Below, one piece after another: positions 8,471-16,590 of a stretch of DNA of 39,486 nt. Source of the stretch: Xylophilus sp. ASV27 (GTDB lineage Bacteria; Pseudomonadota; Gammaproteobacteria; Burkholderiales; Burkholderiaceae_C); NCBI RefSeq assembly GCF_016428875.1, contig NZ_JAELTO010000033.1, forward strand, positions 1-39,486, in the 5' to 3' direction. The first letter of the stretch is position 1. Each line of letters starts with the position of its first letter. Under the pieces are notes generated by a model that was not told the DNA's origin, made no database searches, and was given only the letters and a program-made list of their open reading frames with translations. A program made the translations under genes and the position numbers.

Positions 8471-9145
8471 CTAGGCCTCGATCGGGCAGTTGAGCCGCTC
8501 CAGCGTGGCGTCGACCCAGGCCGCGTCATAGGTGCCGCCTGCGATGTCGGCAATCATCCTGGCCTCCACCACCTGCTTGTGCTGCGCCGCCGCCAGCAGC
8601 GCCTGCGCGTCGTCATGGGGCACGCACAGCAGGCCATCGTCGTCGCCGATGATGAGGTCGCCCGGTTCGACCACCATGCCGTCGATGGCGATGGGAACGT
8701 TGATCTCCCCGGGGCCATCCTTGTACGGGCCGCGGTGCGTCACGCCGGCGGCAAACACCGGGAAGCTGCCGCCGCGGATCGCGCCGGCGTCGCGGATCGC
8801 GCCGTTGATGACGATGCCGCCCAGGCCGCGCTTGATGGCGTCGCCGACCATGATCTCGCCGATGAGTGCATTGGTGAGGTCGCCGCCGGCATCGACCACG
8901 ATCACGTCGCCGGTTTGCGCCAGTTGCAGCGCCTTGTGGATCATGAGGTTGTCGCCTGGGCGGGTCTTGATGGTCAGCGCCGGGCCGGCCATGGCACCGC
9001 CGCCATGCATGGGGCGCAGGCGCGCGCCGCCGGCGCTCATGCGCGACATGCAGTCGCTGACGTTGGCCACCGGCACGCCGAGGAAGCGCTGCGCCAGCGC
9101 AAGGTCGACGGCGCGGCGCCGCTTGAGTATCCGAAGTCCGATCAT
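8471..9145 (-). CDS. RraA-family protein, probable 4-hydroxy-4-methyl-2-oxoglutarate/oxaloacetate-type aldolase
   Basis: A 224-residue RraA/HMG-aldolase fold protein. Family hallmarks are FLGVPVANVSDCMSRM, GDVIVVDAGGDLTNALIGEI and GLGGIVINGAIRDAGAIR, the last holding the Arg-Asp pair that binds substrate and divalent metal in class II pyruvate aldolases. Such enzymes cleave HMG or 4-carboxy-4-hydroxy-2-oxoadipate at the end of aromatic meta-cleavage routes, or decarboxylate oxaloacetate. Start is ATG 9145. It lies 34 nt after the Bug binding-protein gene and closes the unit of regulator, dehydrogenase and binding protein. The alternative, an RNase E inhibitor, is unlikely in this setting. Confidence 0.82.
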   Translation of the reverse strand: MIGLRILKRRRAVDLALAQRFLGVPVANVSDCMSRMSAGGARLRPMHGGGAMAGPALTIKTRPGDNLMIHKALQLAQTGDVIVVDAGGDLTNALIGEIMVGDAIKRGLGGIVINGAIRDAGAIRGGSFPVFAAGVTHRGPYKDGPGEINVPIAIDGMVVEPGDLIIGDDDGLLCVPHDDAQALLAAAQHKQVVEARMIADIAGGTYDAAWVDATLERLNCPIEA

Positions 9146-9179
9146 GGGAAGAGCCTGGAAGCAGTGGTGAAGGATGTGC

Positions 9180-10148
9180 TCAATCGAGCTTGATGCCCGA
9201 TTCACGGATGACCGGCGCCAGGCGGGCGCTGTCTTCCGCATAGAGGCGGGCCATGTCTTGCGGCGAGCCGCCCAGCACGTCGGCGCCGCTGGCGATGATC
9301 TTCTCGCGCACGTCGGGCATCAGCAGCAGCCTGTTGACCTCGGCATTGAGCCGCTGCACCGTGTCGGGCGGCGTGCCGGCCGGAGCCATGAGCCCCCAGA
9401 CGCTGGCCAGTTCGACGCCGCGGAAGCCGGACTCTGCATAAGTGGGCACGTTCGGCAGCACCGGCGAGCGCTGGGGCGTGGTCACCCCCAGCGCGCGCAC
9501 CTTGCCGCCCTGGATATGGCTCTGCAGCGTGGGGATGGAGCCCATGTACATGTCGACCTGCCCGCCGATCAGGTCGGGCAGTGACTGGGCAATGCCGCGG
9601 TAGGGCACGTGCGTGAAGCGGATGCCTGCACTCTTCTGCCACATCTCGATCACAAGGTGCGTCACCGTGCCGGTGCCGGGCGATGCGAAGGTGAGCTGGC
9701 CGGGCTTGGCCCTGGCCGCGGCGACCACGTCGGCCAGGGTCCTGAAGGGCGAATCCGCCCGCACCACCAGAACTGCGGGACCGCGTGCTACCAGTCCCAC
9801 GGGCATCAGATCCTTTGCCGGGTCATAGGACAGCTTGCCGTAGAGCAGCGGATTGAGCACGACGTTGTCGGTTTGCGCCATCACCAGGGTGTAGCCGTCC
9901 GGCTGGGCCTTGGCCGTGCTGTCGAGCGCAAGGTTACCGCCGGCGCCGGGCTTGTTGTCGACCACCACGGTCCATTTCAGCGTCTCGGTCAGCTTGGTGG
10001 CGATCAGGCGGGTCAGGTTGTCGGTGCCGCCGCCGGGCGGGAAGGGCACCATGATCTTCACCGCGCGCGCGGGATAGCCCTGCGCGAAAGCGGTGCCGCC
10101 GGCGGCGAGCATGCATGTCGTGACGAACAGTCGTCTGGCAAGATTCAC
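9180..10148 (-). CDS. Bug-family (tripartite tricarboxylate transporter) substrate-binding protein
   Basis: A 322-residue periplasmic binding protein of the Bug/TctC type, very numerous in Burkholderiales. The signal peptide MNLARRLFVTTCMLAAGGTA ends FAQG. Signatures are IMVPFPPGGGTDNLTRLIA, VDNKPGAGGNLALDSTAKA, DGYTLVMAQTDN and FTHVPYRGIAQSLPDLIGGQ. The start is a GTG at 10148 with AGGAG 6 nt upstream. The ligand is probably a carboxylate fitting the neighbouring aldolase and dehydrogenase. No TctA/TctB membrane genes are present, which is common for Bug proteins. Confidence 0.92.
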   Translation of the reverse strand: MNLARRLFVTTCMLAAGGTAFAQGYPARAVKIMVPFPPGGGTDNLTRLIATKLTETLKWTVVVDNKPGAGGNLALDSTAKAQPDGYTLVMAQTDNVVLNPLLYGKLSYDPAKDLMPVGLVARGPAVLVVRADSPFRTLADVVAAARAKPGQLTFASPGTGTVTHLVIEMWQKSAGIRFTHVPYRGIAQSLPDLIGGQVDMYMGSIPTLQSHIQGGKVRALGVTTPQRSPVLPNVPTYAESGFRGVELASVWGLMAPAGTPPDTVQRLNAEVNRLLLMPDVREKIIASGADVLGGSPQDMARLYAEDSARLAPVIRESGIKLD

Positions 10149-10238
10149 ATCAGTCTCCTGGAACGGGTGGGGTGTGGGGCAATCCGCACGGGGGCGGAAA
10201 TCGGTATGCGCGGGCCACCCGCGGCCCGGGGCGGGTTG

Positions 10239-11096
10239 TCAGGCCTTGTCCGGTGCGGCCAGCCAGGCCAGCGCGGCGGCGGTGTTGCCGCCATCGAAGG
10301 CACGCGCGGACAGCATGGCCACGGTCTTCTCGAAGCGCTGCTGCACGCCCGGCAGCACCACTGGTTCGACGCCGGTCAGGCGCATCTGGCGCTGGGCCTC
10401 GATCACCTCGTTCAGGCGCCGCGGCGCGTGGGCTATGTGCGTGCGCACCATGGACTCCATGGTCTCGCGCAGGCAGCCCTCGTCGATGTCCGACAGCACG
10501 GCGTGCAACTCCTGGCGGAGACCCTTGCTCTCTGCGGTCAAGAGGCATTCCACGGCCAGCGCTTCCATGCCCTTGGTGAAGATGCTGCGCAACAGCTTGA
10601 GCGAGACGGCGTCACCCGCGCGGCTGCCGACGACGCGCACCGGCGCGCCGCAGGCGGCCAACACCTGGGCGGCTTGCGTCGCGCCGTCGCCCGCGCAGAG
10701 CAGGGGCGTGCGCGCGCCGCTCAGGTTGACCGCACCGGTGATCGCCACGTCGGCAAAGCGCTGGCCCCGCGCATGGGCCAGTGCCTCGGCCTCACGCATG
10801 TCGGCCGGGTCCGCCGTGCTCATGTCGACATAGAGCGCGCCGCTGCGCAGGTGTGGCAGCGCGGCCCGCATCACCTCCAATGCCAGGGTGCCGAAGACGG
10901 CGCTGATCACCAGTTCAGCGTCGTCCAGCCACGGGCCGGGCGCCGGGTGGATGGCCAGGCCATGCACCTGCGCGAAGGTTTGCAGGGCCGCCGCTGGCTG
11001 CGGATCGCAGATGCCCGAGAGCGTGTGCCCGGCGTCGGCCAGAGCTTGCGCGTAGCACAGGCCGACCACGCCGCCACCAAGAATTGCTGTCTTCAT
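10239..11096 (-). CDS. NAD(P)-dependent oxidoreductase, 6PGDH/3-hydroxyisobutyrate dehydrogenase type with DUF1932 domain
   Basis: This 285-residue protein starts with a Rossmann dinucleotide site, MKTAILGGGVVGLCYAQALA (GxGxxG variant GGGVVG), and continues with VDMSTADPADM and FADVAITGAVN. A helical C-terminal half follows with LLRSIFTKGMEALAVECLLT, typical of DUF1932. The family oxidises 2- or 3-hydroxy acids; the true substrate is unknown. Start is ATG 11096. It is the first enzyme gene after a promoter region with an inverted repeat, behind the GntR gene, and 90 nt before the Bug gene. Confidence 0.83.
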   Translation of the reverse strand: MKTAILGGGVVGLCYAQALADAGHTLSGICDPQPAAALQTFAQVHGLAIHPAPGPWLDDAELVISAVFGTLALEVMRAALPHLRSGALYVDMSTADPADMREAEALAHARGQRFADVAITGAVNLSGARTPLLCAGDGATQAAQVLAACGAPVRVVGSRAGDAVSLKLLRSIFTKGMEALAVECLLTAESKGLRQELHAVLSDIDEGCLRETMESMVRTHIAHAPRRLNEVIEAQRQMRLTGVEPVVLPGVQQRFEKTVAMLSARAFDGGNTAAALAWLAAPDKA

Positions 11097-11099
11097 GAA

Positions 11100-11200
11100 A
11101 TACAAAAAAAGTACATTTTTGCGTTGGATTTGTATTTGATTCGGAAGTAATGGCCGAATCATCCGTGGTTACCCCTATTTTGTATTTTTAATGTACTGAT
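11100..11200. promoter_or_regulatory. AT-rich promoter/operator region between GntR gene and dehydrogenase gene
   Basis: An unusually AT-rich stretch in this GC-rich window. AGTACATT (11110-11117) and AATGTACT (11190-11197) form a perfect 8-bp inverted repeat 72 bp apart, and related pieces (TACAAAAAAAGTAC; TGTATTTTTAATGTAC) lie around each arm. This is the expected place for GntR-type operators, either two sites or a loop. The assignment rests on position and symmetry only. Confidence 0.5.
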
Positions 11201-11223
11201 TGCGCGGGCCGGCGGAAAGGGCC

Positions 11224-11901
11224 TCATTCCGCGGCGTCGTCGGGGGCGGCCGGGCTAACAGTGTTGACGCGCTGCATCTCGAAGCGCATGAAGGACACGC
11301 TCAGGTGGTAGGCCATGGCCTGCTCGGCATAGGCGCGATCTCGGCGCTTGATGGCCTGTGTGACCTGGCGGTGGTGCTCCACGCTGTTGAGCATGTCCTC
11401 TTCGCTGTAGAAGTAGAACGAGCCGATCATGATCGGTGTGTCGATGAAGTTCTGCAGCATGGCCTTGAGTCGGCCGGAGTGCGCCGCCTCCACCAGCAGG
11501 TGGTGGAAGCGGTTGTTCGCGGACTGTATGCGTTCCACGCGGTCGCTGCGCCGCGACTTCACATGGGCCAGCATCTCGTCGTTCAGGCGGTCGAGCGCCT
11601 CGATCTGCTCGGGTGTGGCGCGCTCGGCAGCCAGCCCCGCGGCGTGCGGCTCCAGCAGGCGGCGCAGCTCGAACACCTCGGCCACGTCCCACTGCGTCCA
11701 GCCCGCCACGATCGCGCCGCGCGCGGCGGCCTGCAGCAGGCCGTCATCGGTCAGCCGCTGCAGCGCCGCACGCACGGGGGTGCGGCTGACCTGCATTTCT
11801 TCGGCGATATGCTCTTCGCGCAGGCGCGCGCCGGGCGGGTAGACGCCGGACATGATGCGCCGGCGCAGTTCGGCATAGAGGGAATCGGTGATCTTGGGCA
11901 T
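11224..11901 (-). CDS. GntR-family transcriptional regulator with FCD domain
   Basis: A 225-residue regulator. The N-terminal winged helix is clear: PPGARLREEHIAEEMQVSRT followed by PVRAALQRLTDDGLL. The C-terminal all-helical FCD ligand domain contains ELRRLLEPHAAGLAAERA, NNRFHHLLVEAAHSGRL and EHHRQVTQAIKRRD, whose Asp/His positions bind a metal and a carboxylate ligand in the family. Start is ATG 11901 (MPKITDSLY). It lies upstream of and parallel to the dehydrogenase/Bug/RraA genes, so it most likely senses a pathway intermediate and controls them. Confidence 0.9.
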   Translation of the reverse strand: MPKITDSLYAELRRRIMSGVYPPGARLREEHIAEEMQVSRTPVRAALQRLTDDGLLQAAARGAIVAGWTQWDVAEVFELRRLLEPHAAGLAAERATPEQIEALDRLNDEMLAHVKSRRSDRVERIQSANNRFHHLLVEAAHSGRLKAMLQNFIDTPIMIGSFYFYSEEDMLNSVEHHRQVTQAIKRRDRAYAEQAMAYHLSVSFMRFEMQRVNTVSPAAPDDAAE

Positions 11902-11962
11902 GGCAGGCGTCCGCGGCTGGGGGTGCCGCGCTGCCCGCCATTCTGACAACCCCCGCCCGGGC

Positions 11963-12508
11963 TCAGTGCAGCATCAGCGCGCCAGCCGCCTTGCTCTTGC
12001 CCGCGCGGGCCGGCGGGTTGCACAGGCCGCAGACGTAGTGGCGGGCGTTCTCGTAGGGCTCGGTGACGAAGCGGCCGCCGCACTGCGAGCAGGCGGTGGT
12101 CTGCAGCATGCTGGCGTCGACGAACTTGAGCAGGCGCCAGGCGCGCGTGAAGGACAGCAGGGGCTCGATCTCGGCGGCGGCCACCTGCTCGCTGTAGAGG
12201 CGGTAGGCCTTGGTCAGGGCATCGACCGGCTCCAGTGCGGCGCCCTTGCACAGGTACTCGTGGATGTTGAGGAACAGCGAGGAGTGGATGTTCTCCTGCC
12301 AGGTCAGGAACCAGTCGGTGGAGAAGGGCAGCTGGCCCTTGGAGGGCGACTTGCCGGCGATCTCCTTGTAGAGGCGGATCAGCCGCTCGTAGGACAGCGT
12401 GGTCTCGGACTCCAGCACCTGCATGCGCGCGCCCATGTGGATGAGCATGGCGGCGCGCTCGATCTGGCGCGATTCGTTGAGGACGCTCTTGGGGGCTGCT
12501 GCGGTCAT
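11963..12508 (-). CDS. flhC: Flagellar transcriptional regulator FlhC
   Basis: A 181-residue FlhC, the zinc-binding partner of FlhD in the FlhD4C2 activator of class II flagellar genes. Family stretches are KGQLPFSTDWFLTWQENIHS and FTRAWRLLKFVDASML. The Zn site is C140-x2-C143 and C160-x2-C163 in TTACSQCGG and HYVCGLCNP, as in the E. coli protein. Start is ATG 12508, 48 nt after the flhD stop, so the two form an operon. The motAB/cheAW genes that often follow are replaced by a GntR gene. Confidence 0.96.
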   Translation of the reverse strand: MTAAAPKSVLNESRQIERAAMLIHMGARMQVLESETTLSYERLIRLYKEIAGKSPSKGQLPFSTDWFLTWQENIHSSLFLNIHEYLCKGAALEPVDALTKAYRLYSEQVAAAEIEPLLSFTRAWRLLKFVDASMLQTTACSQCGGRFVTEPYENARHYVCGLCNPPARAGKSKAAGALMLH

Positions 12509-12556
12509 GGTGATTCCTGCGAGAAAAAGAGAAGCGGGAGAGGCAATGTGGTGCTG

Positions 12557-12886
12557 CTACAGCACTTCGCTTACGCGCCCCGCCATCAGGATGTTGGCGT
12601 GCAGGCGGTTGGTGGCTTCGTTGCCGACTTTCTTGGGCGTGCCGTGGTTGGTCAGCAGGCTCCAGACCATGTCGTCGTCCACGCGGAAGCGGCACAGCAG
12701 GGTGTTGCCGGACGCGAGCTTGAGCACCTGCGCGGACGAGAGCGAGGCCAGCAGTTCGGCCGATTCCTCGTTGATGCCGAGCCGGAAGACGGCGGCGGCC
12801 TTGTCCTGGCGGATCAGGTTCTGCGCCAGCATCAGGTAGGTGAGGTTCGCTTCGCGGATCTCGGCCAGCAGTTGCTCGGTGTTCAT
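12557..12886 (-). CDS. flhD: Flagellar transcriptional regulator FlhD
   Basis: A 109-residue FlhD: MNTEQLLAEIREANLTYLML, then AQNLIRQDKAAAVFRLGI and the DNA-contact part further on. It acts with FlhC at flagellar class II promoters. Two ATGs (12892 and 12886) are possible; AAGGA touches the first directly but is 6 nt from the second, so I take 12886. Confidence 0.95.
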   Translation of the reverse strand: MNTEQLLAEIREANLTYLMLAQNLIRQDKAAAVFRLGINEESAELLASLSSAQVLKLASGNTLLCRFRVDDDMVWSLLTNHGTPKKVGNEATNRLHANILMAGRVSEVL

Positions 12887-13157
12887 GCTCATTCCTTTCG
12901 ACGGGACCGGGGTTGCAAGCAGGTTGCTGCATGTCCGATCCGTTGAAATGGATTGTGAAAGCACCCCAATCGGAAATTAAGTCAGGCAAGCGTCATCCGC
13001 GCTGTCTGGTTTCGGGTGTGGCTTGTAGGAATTTCCCTTACGTCCGGTTAGGCATCGGCACCCGCGCTGCGTCGAGAGCGCCTGCTGAAAAAACGGGCGC
13101 CTTGTACCGGAAAGCAGGGCGGCAATGCGCCCGCTCCGCCCGGTGCCTGCTCCGCAT
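12887..13157 (-). promoter_or_regulatory. flhDC upstream region
   Basis: About 270 nt without a gene between flhD and the sulfurtransferase stop. The stretch 12940-12985 is AT-richer than its surroundings and is the likely promoter area of flhDC, but I see no convincing -35/-10 pair or operator. Nothing else is recognised. Confidence 0.4.
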
Positions 13158-14108
13158 CTATGGCGCGTCAGTGCGCGCCGCACCGGTCTCCACCGGCCGC
13201 GACGGGTCGCTGCACCATTCGCTCCAACTGCCCGCATAGAGCGTGCCCGGGCCGTAGCCGGCCAGTTCCATGGCCAGCAGGTTGGGCACGGCACTGACGC
13301 CGCTGCCGCACTGGTGCACGACGCTCGCCGGCGCGCGGCCGCCCAGCAGCGCGTCGAATTCCTGCCGCAGCTGCGCCGGGGGTTTGAAGCGGCCGTCGGT
13401 GCTGAAGTTCTCGGTGAAGGGACGGTTGCGCGCGCCGGGAATGTGGCCGGCCACCGGGTCCAGCGGCTCGACCTCGCCGCGAAAGCGCGGGGCGCCGCGG
13501 GCATCGACCACGGTCTGCGTCGGCTGGCCCAGATGCGCCTGCACGTCGGCGGCACCGACCAGCCGGCGCAGCGGCGCGTGCAGCATGAAGCTGGTCTGGA
13601 AGTGGCTGGGCTCTTCCTCGTGGTCGGTGGCATCGGGGGCGGTGCCGCGCGTGGGGCCGCCCGCGGCCTGCCAGGCCTGCAGGCCGCCGTCGAGCACCGC
13701 CACCGCGTCGTGGCCGGCCCACTTGAGCATCCACCACAGGCGCCCGCAGTAGTTCATGCCGTTGCGGTCGTAGACCACGGCCTGCATGTCGTTGGCGAAG
13801 CCGACGGAGGAGAGCCAGATGGCGAACTTCTCGCGGCTGGGCAGCGGGTGCCTCCCACCGGAGGCCGGGCGGTCGGCCTCGCGTGCCACCACGGTGCCAT
13901 GCGCGCCCGGCACGCCGTGCGGCGCGCTCAGCGCCTGGTCCAGGCTGGCGTAGACCGCGCCCGGGATATGGCGCTCACGGTACTGCTGTTCGCCAGCCTC
14001 GGGCCGTTGCAGGTCGAAGCTGCAGTCGAAGACCATGTGGCGACGGCCGGAGGCGCGCAGCGCCTGTAACTCGGTGACGGAGATCAGGAGGTTGAAGGTG
14101 GTGCTCAT
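13158..14108 (-). CDS. 3-mercaptopyruvate/thiosulfate sulfurtransferase (two rhodanese domains)
   Basis: A 316-residue tandem rhodanese protein. The inactive first domain has VVYDRNGMNYCGRLWWMLKW and VLDGGLQAW; the second holds the catalytic Cys267 in the loop CGSGVSA. That loop type (CGSGV[TS]A) marks 3-mercaptopyruvate sulfurtransferases (SseA) rather than CRxGx[RT] thiosulfate rhodaneses. It transfers sulfur from mercaptopyruvate to acceptors such as cyanide or thioredoxin in the cytoplasm. Start is ATG 14108. Family B copy B1 lies upstream of it and belongs to the next gene's 3' side. Confidence 0.9.
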   Translation of the reverse strand: MSTTFNLLISVTELQALRASGRRHMVFDCSFDLQRPEAGEQQYRERHIPGAVYASLDQALSAPHGVPGAHGTVVAREADRPASGGRHPLPSREKFAIWLSSVGFANDMQAVVYDRNGMNYCGRLWWMLKWAGHDAVAVLDGGLQAWQAAGGPTRGTAPDATDHEEEPSHFQTSFMLHAPLRRLVGAADVQAHLGQPTQTVVDARGAPRFRGEVEPLDPVAGHIPGARNRPFTENFSTDGRFKPPAQLRQEFDALLGGRAPASVVHQCGSGVSAVPNLLAMELAGYGPGTLYAGSWSEWCSDPSRPVETGAARTDAP

Positions 14109-14149
14109 GGCGATCTTCTACCACGATGCGCCCGGTTGCAGCCTGCCGC

Positions 14150-14253
14150 CCCCTGTCGGGAACCCCGCGGAGCCGGCCTTGCCGGGCCGCGGGTGTTGCC
14201 GCCGGAAGAGGTTGGCGCAGACACGAAGTGCGAAGCCTTGGGGGCGAGCCTCT
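14150..14253 (-). repeat. Family B post-stop element, copy B1
   Basis: In the sense of the EamA gene this ~100-bp element begins just after the TGA (14254-14256): GCTCGCCCCCAAGGCTTCGC, then TGCGCCAACC, then CCGCGGCCCGGCAAGGCCGG and CTCCGCGG. It matches copies B2 and B3 along its length. The GC-rich part can fold (CCGCGG at 14165-14170 and 14186-14191). Confidence 0.75.
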
Positions 14254-15180
14254 TCAGTGTTCTTCCCCTGGCGTTTGCGGCGCAGTGCGCTGGCGCAGCG
14301 CCGTGGCGGCGATGCCGCTGGCGATGATCAGCGCCATGCCGGCCCAGCCCAGCAGCGGGATGTGGTCGCCGAACAGCAGGATGCTGTAGACCGCGCCGAA
14401 CACGATGCCCGAGTACTGCAGGTTGGCCACCACCAGCGTGCCGCGCTGGCTGCCCGCGGTGGCGTAGGCGCGTGTCATGCAGAGCTGCCCGAGCGCAGCC
14501 AGCAGGCCGATCGGCGGCAGCCACAGCGCGGTCGGCCAGACCAGCGGCGACAGGCCCTCGGCGGCGCTGGCGATGCCGCCCGCCACCGCCGAGCCCAGGG
14601 CAAAGTAGAAGACGGTGCGTGTCTCGGGCTCGCCCATTCTGGACAGGGCCATCACCTGCATGTAGGCAAAGGCGGCGGTGAGGCCGGAGAACAGGCCGAT
14701 CATGCCCGCGAACATCTCGCGCGGGTCCAGCGTGGGCCGCAGCATCATGACCACGCCGGCGAAGCCGGCGAGCACCGTCAGCACCAGGGCGCCCTGCAGC
14801 GGCGGACCTTCGCGCCCGCGCCCGGGACGCCAGGCGATCAGGGTGCCGCCGACCAGGAAGGCCGCGATCCAGACGCTGCTCATGTAGTTGAGCGTCATGG
14901 CCGTGGCCAGCGGCAGGTGGGCGATCGCATAGAACCACGAACCCAGCGAGACCACGCCCACCAGGCTGCGCCAGGCATGCATGCCCGGGTAGCGCGTGGC
15001 CAGGCCGATGCCGCGCGAATGCGCCATGGCCCACAGCAGCAGCATGCCGATCAGCCCGCGGTAGAAAACCAGTTCGGACGAGTTGAAGTGGACAGAGGCC
15101 ATCTTCACGCAGACGCCCATGCTGGCGAAGAAGAAGGCGGCGAGCAGCATCCAGCCCGCGCGCAGGTTGCGGAGGTTCAA
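14254..15180 (-). CDS. DMT-superfamily EamA-type transporter
   Basis: A ~308-residue protein with ten hydrophobic segments in two EamA repeats: GWMLLAAFFFASMGVCVKMA at the start, YRGLIGMLLLWAMA, LNYMSSVWIAAFLVGG and, near the end, LLGWAGMALIIASGIAATAL. Such proteins export metabolites or amino acids; the substrate is unknown. The start is uncertain: the frame opens with a TTG at 15180, whose upstream side is repeat A3 with no Shine-Dalgarno sequence, and the first ATG is 15150, already inside helix 1. The repeat may have replaced the original start region. Confidence 0.82.
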   Translation of the reverse strand: MNLRNLRAGWMLLAAFFFASMGVCVKMASVHFNSSELVFYRGLIGMLLLWAMAHSRGIGLATRYPGMHAWRSLVGVVSLGSWFYAIAHLPLATAMTLNYMSSVWIAAFLVGGTLIAWRPGRGREGPPLQGALVLTVLAGFAGVVMMLRPTLDPREMFAGMIGLFSGLTAAFAYMQVMALSRMGEPETRTVFYFALGSAVAGGIASAAEGLSPLVWPTALWLPPIGLLAALGQLCMTRAYATAGSQRGTLVVANLQYSGIVFGAVYSILLFGDHIPLLGWAGMALIIASGIAATALRQRTAPQTPGEEH

Positions 15181-15190
15181 GTTCTTTGCG

Positions 15191-15249
15191 TCAAAAGTGA
15201 CTCAAGCCCAGGCACGGCCTGGGCTTCAAGCTATCAAAATGATAGTTTG
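15191..15249. repeat. Family A repeat, copy A3
   Basis: A near-perfect copy: AAGCCCAGGC (15204-15213) and GCCTGGGCTT (15217-15226) make a 10-bp stem around ACG, followed by CAAGCTATCAAAATGATAG. It fills the gap between the Rieske and EamA genes (both -). The Rieske reading frame ends inside it, with the last three residues and the TGA (15234-15236) coming from the repeat. Confidence 0.85.
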
Positions 15250-16382
15250 TCACGCCCCATCGCATCGCGGTACCACTCGTGGAAGTGCTGCATGCCGTCT
15301 TCCATCGGGCTCTGGTAGGGGCCGCGCTCGTCGTCGCCGCGCTTGAGCAGTGCGAGGCGTCCGGCGTCCATGCGCTCGGCGATCTCGTCGTCCTCGATGC
15401 AGGTCTCCATGTAGGCGGCCTGCTGCGCCTCGACGAAGTCGCGCTCGAAGGCGGCGATCTCCTCGGGGTAGAAGAACTCGACCATGTTCAGCGTTTTGGT
15501 CGGGCTGACCGGGTGCAGCGTGGAGACGGTCAGCACGTGCGGATACCACTCGAGCATGATGTGCGGGTAGTAGGTGAGCCAGATCGCGCCGTTCTTGGGC
15601 AGCTCGCCGTTGCGGTAGGCCAGCAACTGCTCCTGCCAGCGCTGGTAGACCGGGCTGCCGGCCTTGCCCAGGCGGTTGGCCACGCCCACGGTCTGCACCG
15701 AATACTCCTTGCCGAACTCCCAGCGCAGGTCCTCGCAGGTCACGAACTGGCCCAGCCCGGGGTGGAACGGCCCGACGTGGTAGTCCTCCAGGTAGACCTC
15801 GATGAAGGTCTTCCAGTTGTAGTTGCACTCGTGCAGTTCGACCCGGTCGCGCACGAAGCCGCTGAAGTCCAGGTCCGCGCGGGGGCCCAGGCGCGCCAGG
15901 TCGGCCGCCACGTCGCGGCGGTGGCCCGGCGGGGCTTCGAACAGCAGGCCGTTCCATTCCTGCAGCGGGTAGTTGCGCAGGTTCAGGCAGGGGTCTTCGG
16001 CGAAGTGCGGCGCGCCCAGCAACTGGCCGTGGGCGTCGTAGGTCCAGCGGTGCAGCGGGCAGACGATGTTGCCCCCGGCATGGCCCGGCGCCGTGCCGTG
16101 CAGCGAGCCGCGGCCCTTGAGCATCACCGCCTGGCGATGCCGGCAGACGTTGGAGATCAGCTCCACGCCGCCCTCGGCCGTGCGCACCAGCGCGCGGCCC
16201 TCGCCCTCCTGCGGCAGCGCGTAGTAGTCGCCCTTCTCGGGCACGGAAAGCTGGTGCCCCACATAGCGGGGCCCTTGCTGGAAGAGCGTTTCTCGTTCGC
16301 GCTGGAACAGCGCCTCGTCGAAGTAGCTGGAAACTGGTAGTTGGCTCGCGGCCTGCTGCAGTCGAAGACTTAAATCAGACAT
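15234..16382 (-). CDS. Rieske ring-hydroxylating oxygenase alpha subunit
   Basis: A 382-residue two-domain oxygenase. The [2Fe-2S] Rieske site is C80-x-H82 and C108-x2-H111 (NVCRHRQAVM; NIVCPLHRWTYD). The mononuclear iron site lies in FIEVYLEDYHVGPFHPGLGQ (two His and an acidic residue), in the style of choline/carnitine monooxygenase-like members. It needs a reductase, not encoded nearby. The gene is divergent from xseB-ispA-dxs. Its end (LSF and stop) is formed by repeat A3. The substrate cannot be deduced; lipid- or betaine-like compounds are only a guess from the subfamily. Confidence 0.87.
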   Translation of the reverse strand: MSDLSLRLQQAASQLPVSSYFDEALFQRERETLFQQGPRYVGHQLSVPEKGDYYALPQEGEGRALVRTAEGGVELISNVCRHRQAVMLKGRGSLHGTAPGHAGGNIVCPLHRWTYDAHGQLLGAPHFAEDPCLNLRNYPLQEWNGLLFEAPPGHRRDVAADLARLGPRADLDFSGFVRDRVELHECNYNWKTFIEVYLEDYHVGPFHPGLGQFVTCEDLRWEFGKEYSVQTVGVANRLGKAGSPVYQRWQEQLLAYRNGELPKNGAIWLTYYPHIMLEWYPHVLTVSTLHPVSPTKTLNMVEFFYPEEIAAFERDFVEAQQAAYMETCIEDDEIAERMDAGRLALLKRGDDERGPYQSPMEDGMQHFHEWYRDAMGRDKLSF

Positions 16383-16590
16383 GGGTGACCTGACCTAAAG
16401 ACTCCCCACAGGGAGAAACAAGGGATGCGCCGGGGCGCCAGGGGGTGGGAAAAGCGAAGCCGGCGGTGCCGGCGGTGGGAGGAAGGCCCGATTGTACCCG
16501 CCGGCCCCTCCCGGCGCCGCTCCGGGCCCGTGCGGTGTGGAGCCCGCCTAGAATGGAAGGTTTCCCACGACGGCACGTACCCGCCCCCTC
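16383..16590. promoter_or_regulatory. Divergent promoter region, Rieske gene / xseB operon
   Basis: 208 nt separating divergent genes. CCTAGAATGG contains TAGAAT (16549-16554), a candidate -10 for xseB; the same decamer occurs before the TRAP binding protein gene (19863-19872). No good -35 is visible at either. A purine-rich AGGTCAGG (16385-16392 on the minus strand) precedes the Rieske start. Confidence 0.35.

Noticed and set aside
8471-9145. RraA as regulator of ribonuclease E activity
   Set aside because: The gene sits with a Bug receptor, a dehydrogenase and a GntR regulator, and the aldolase-type Arg-Asp motif is present, so a metabolic role fits better.
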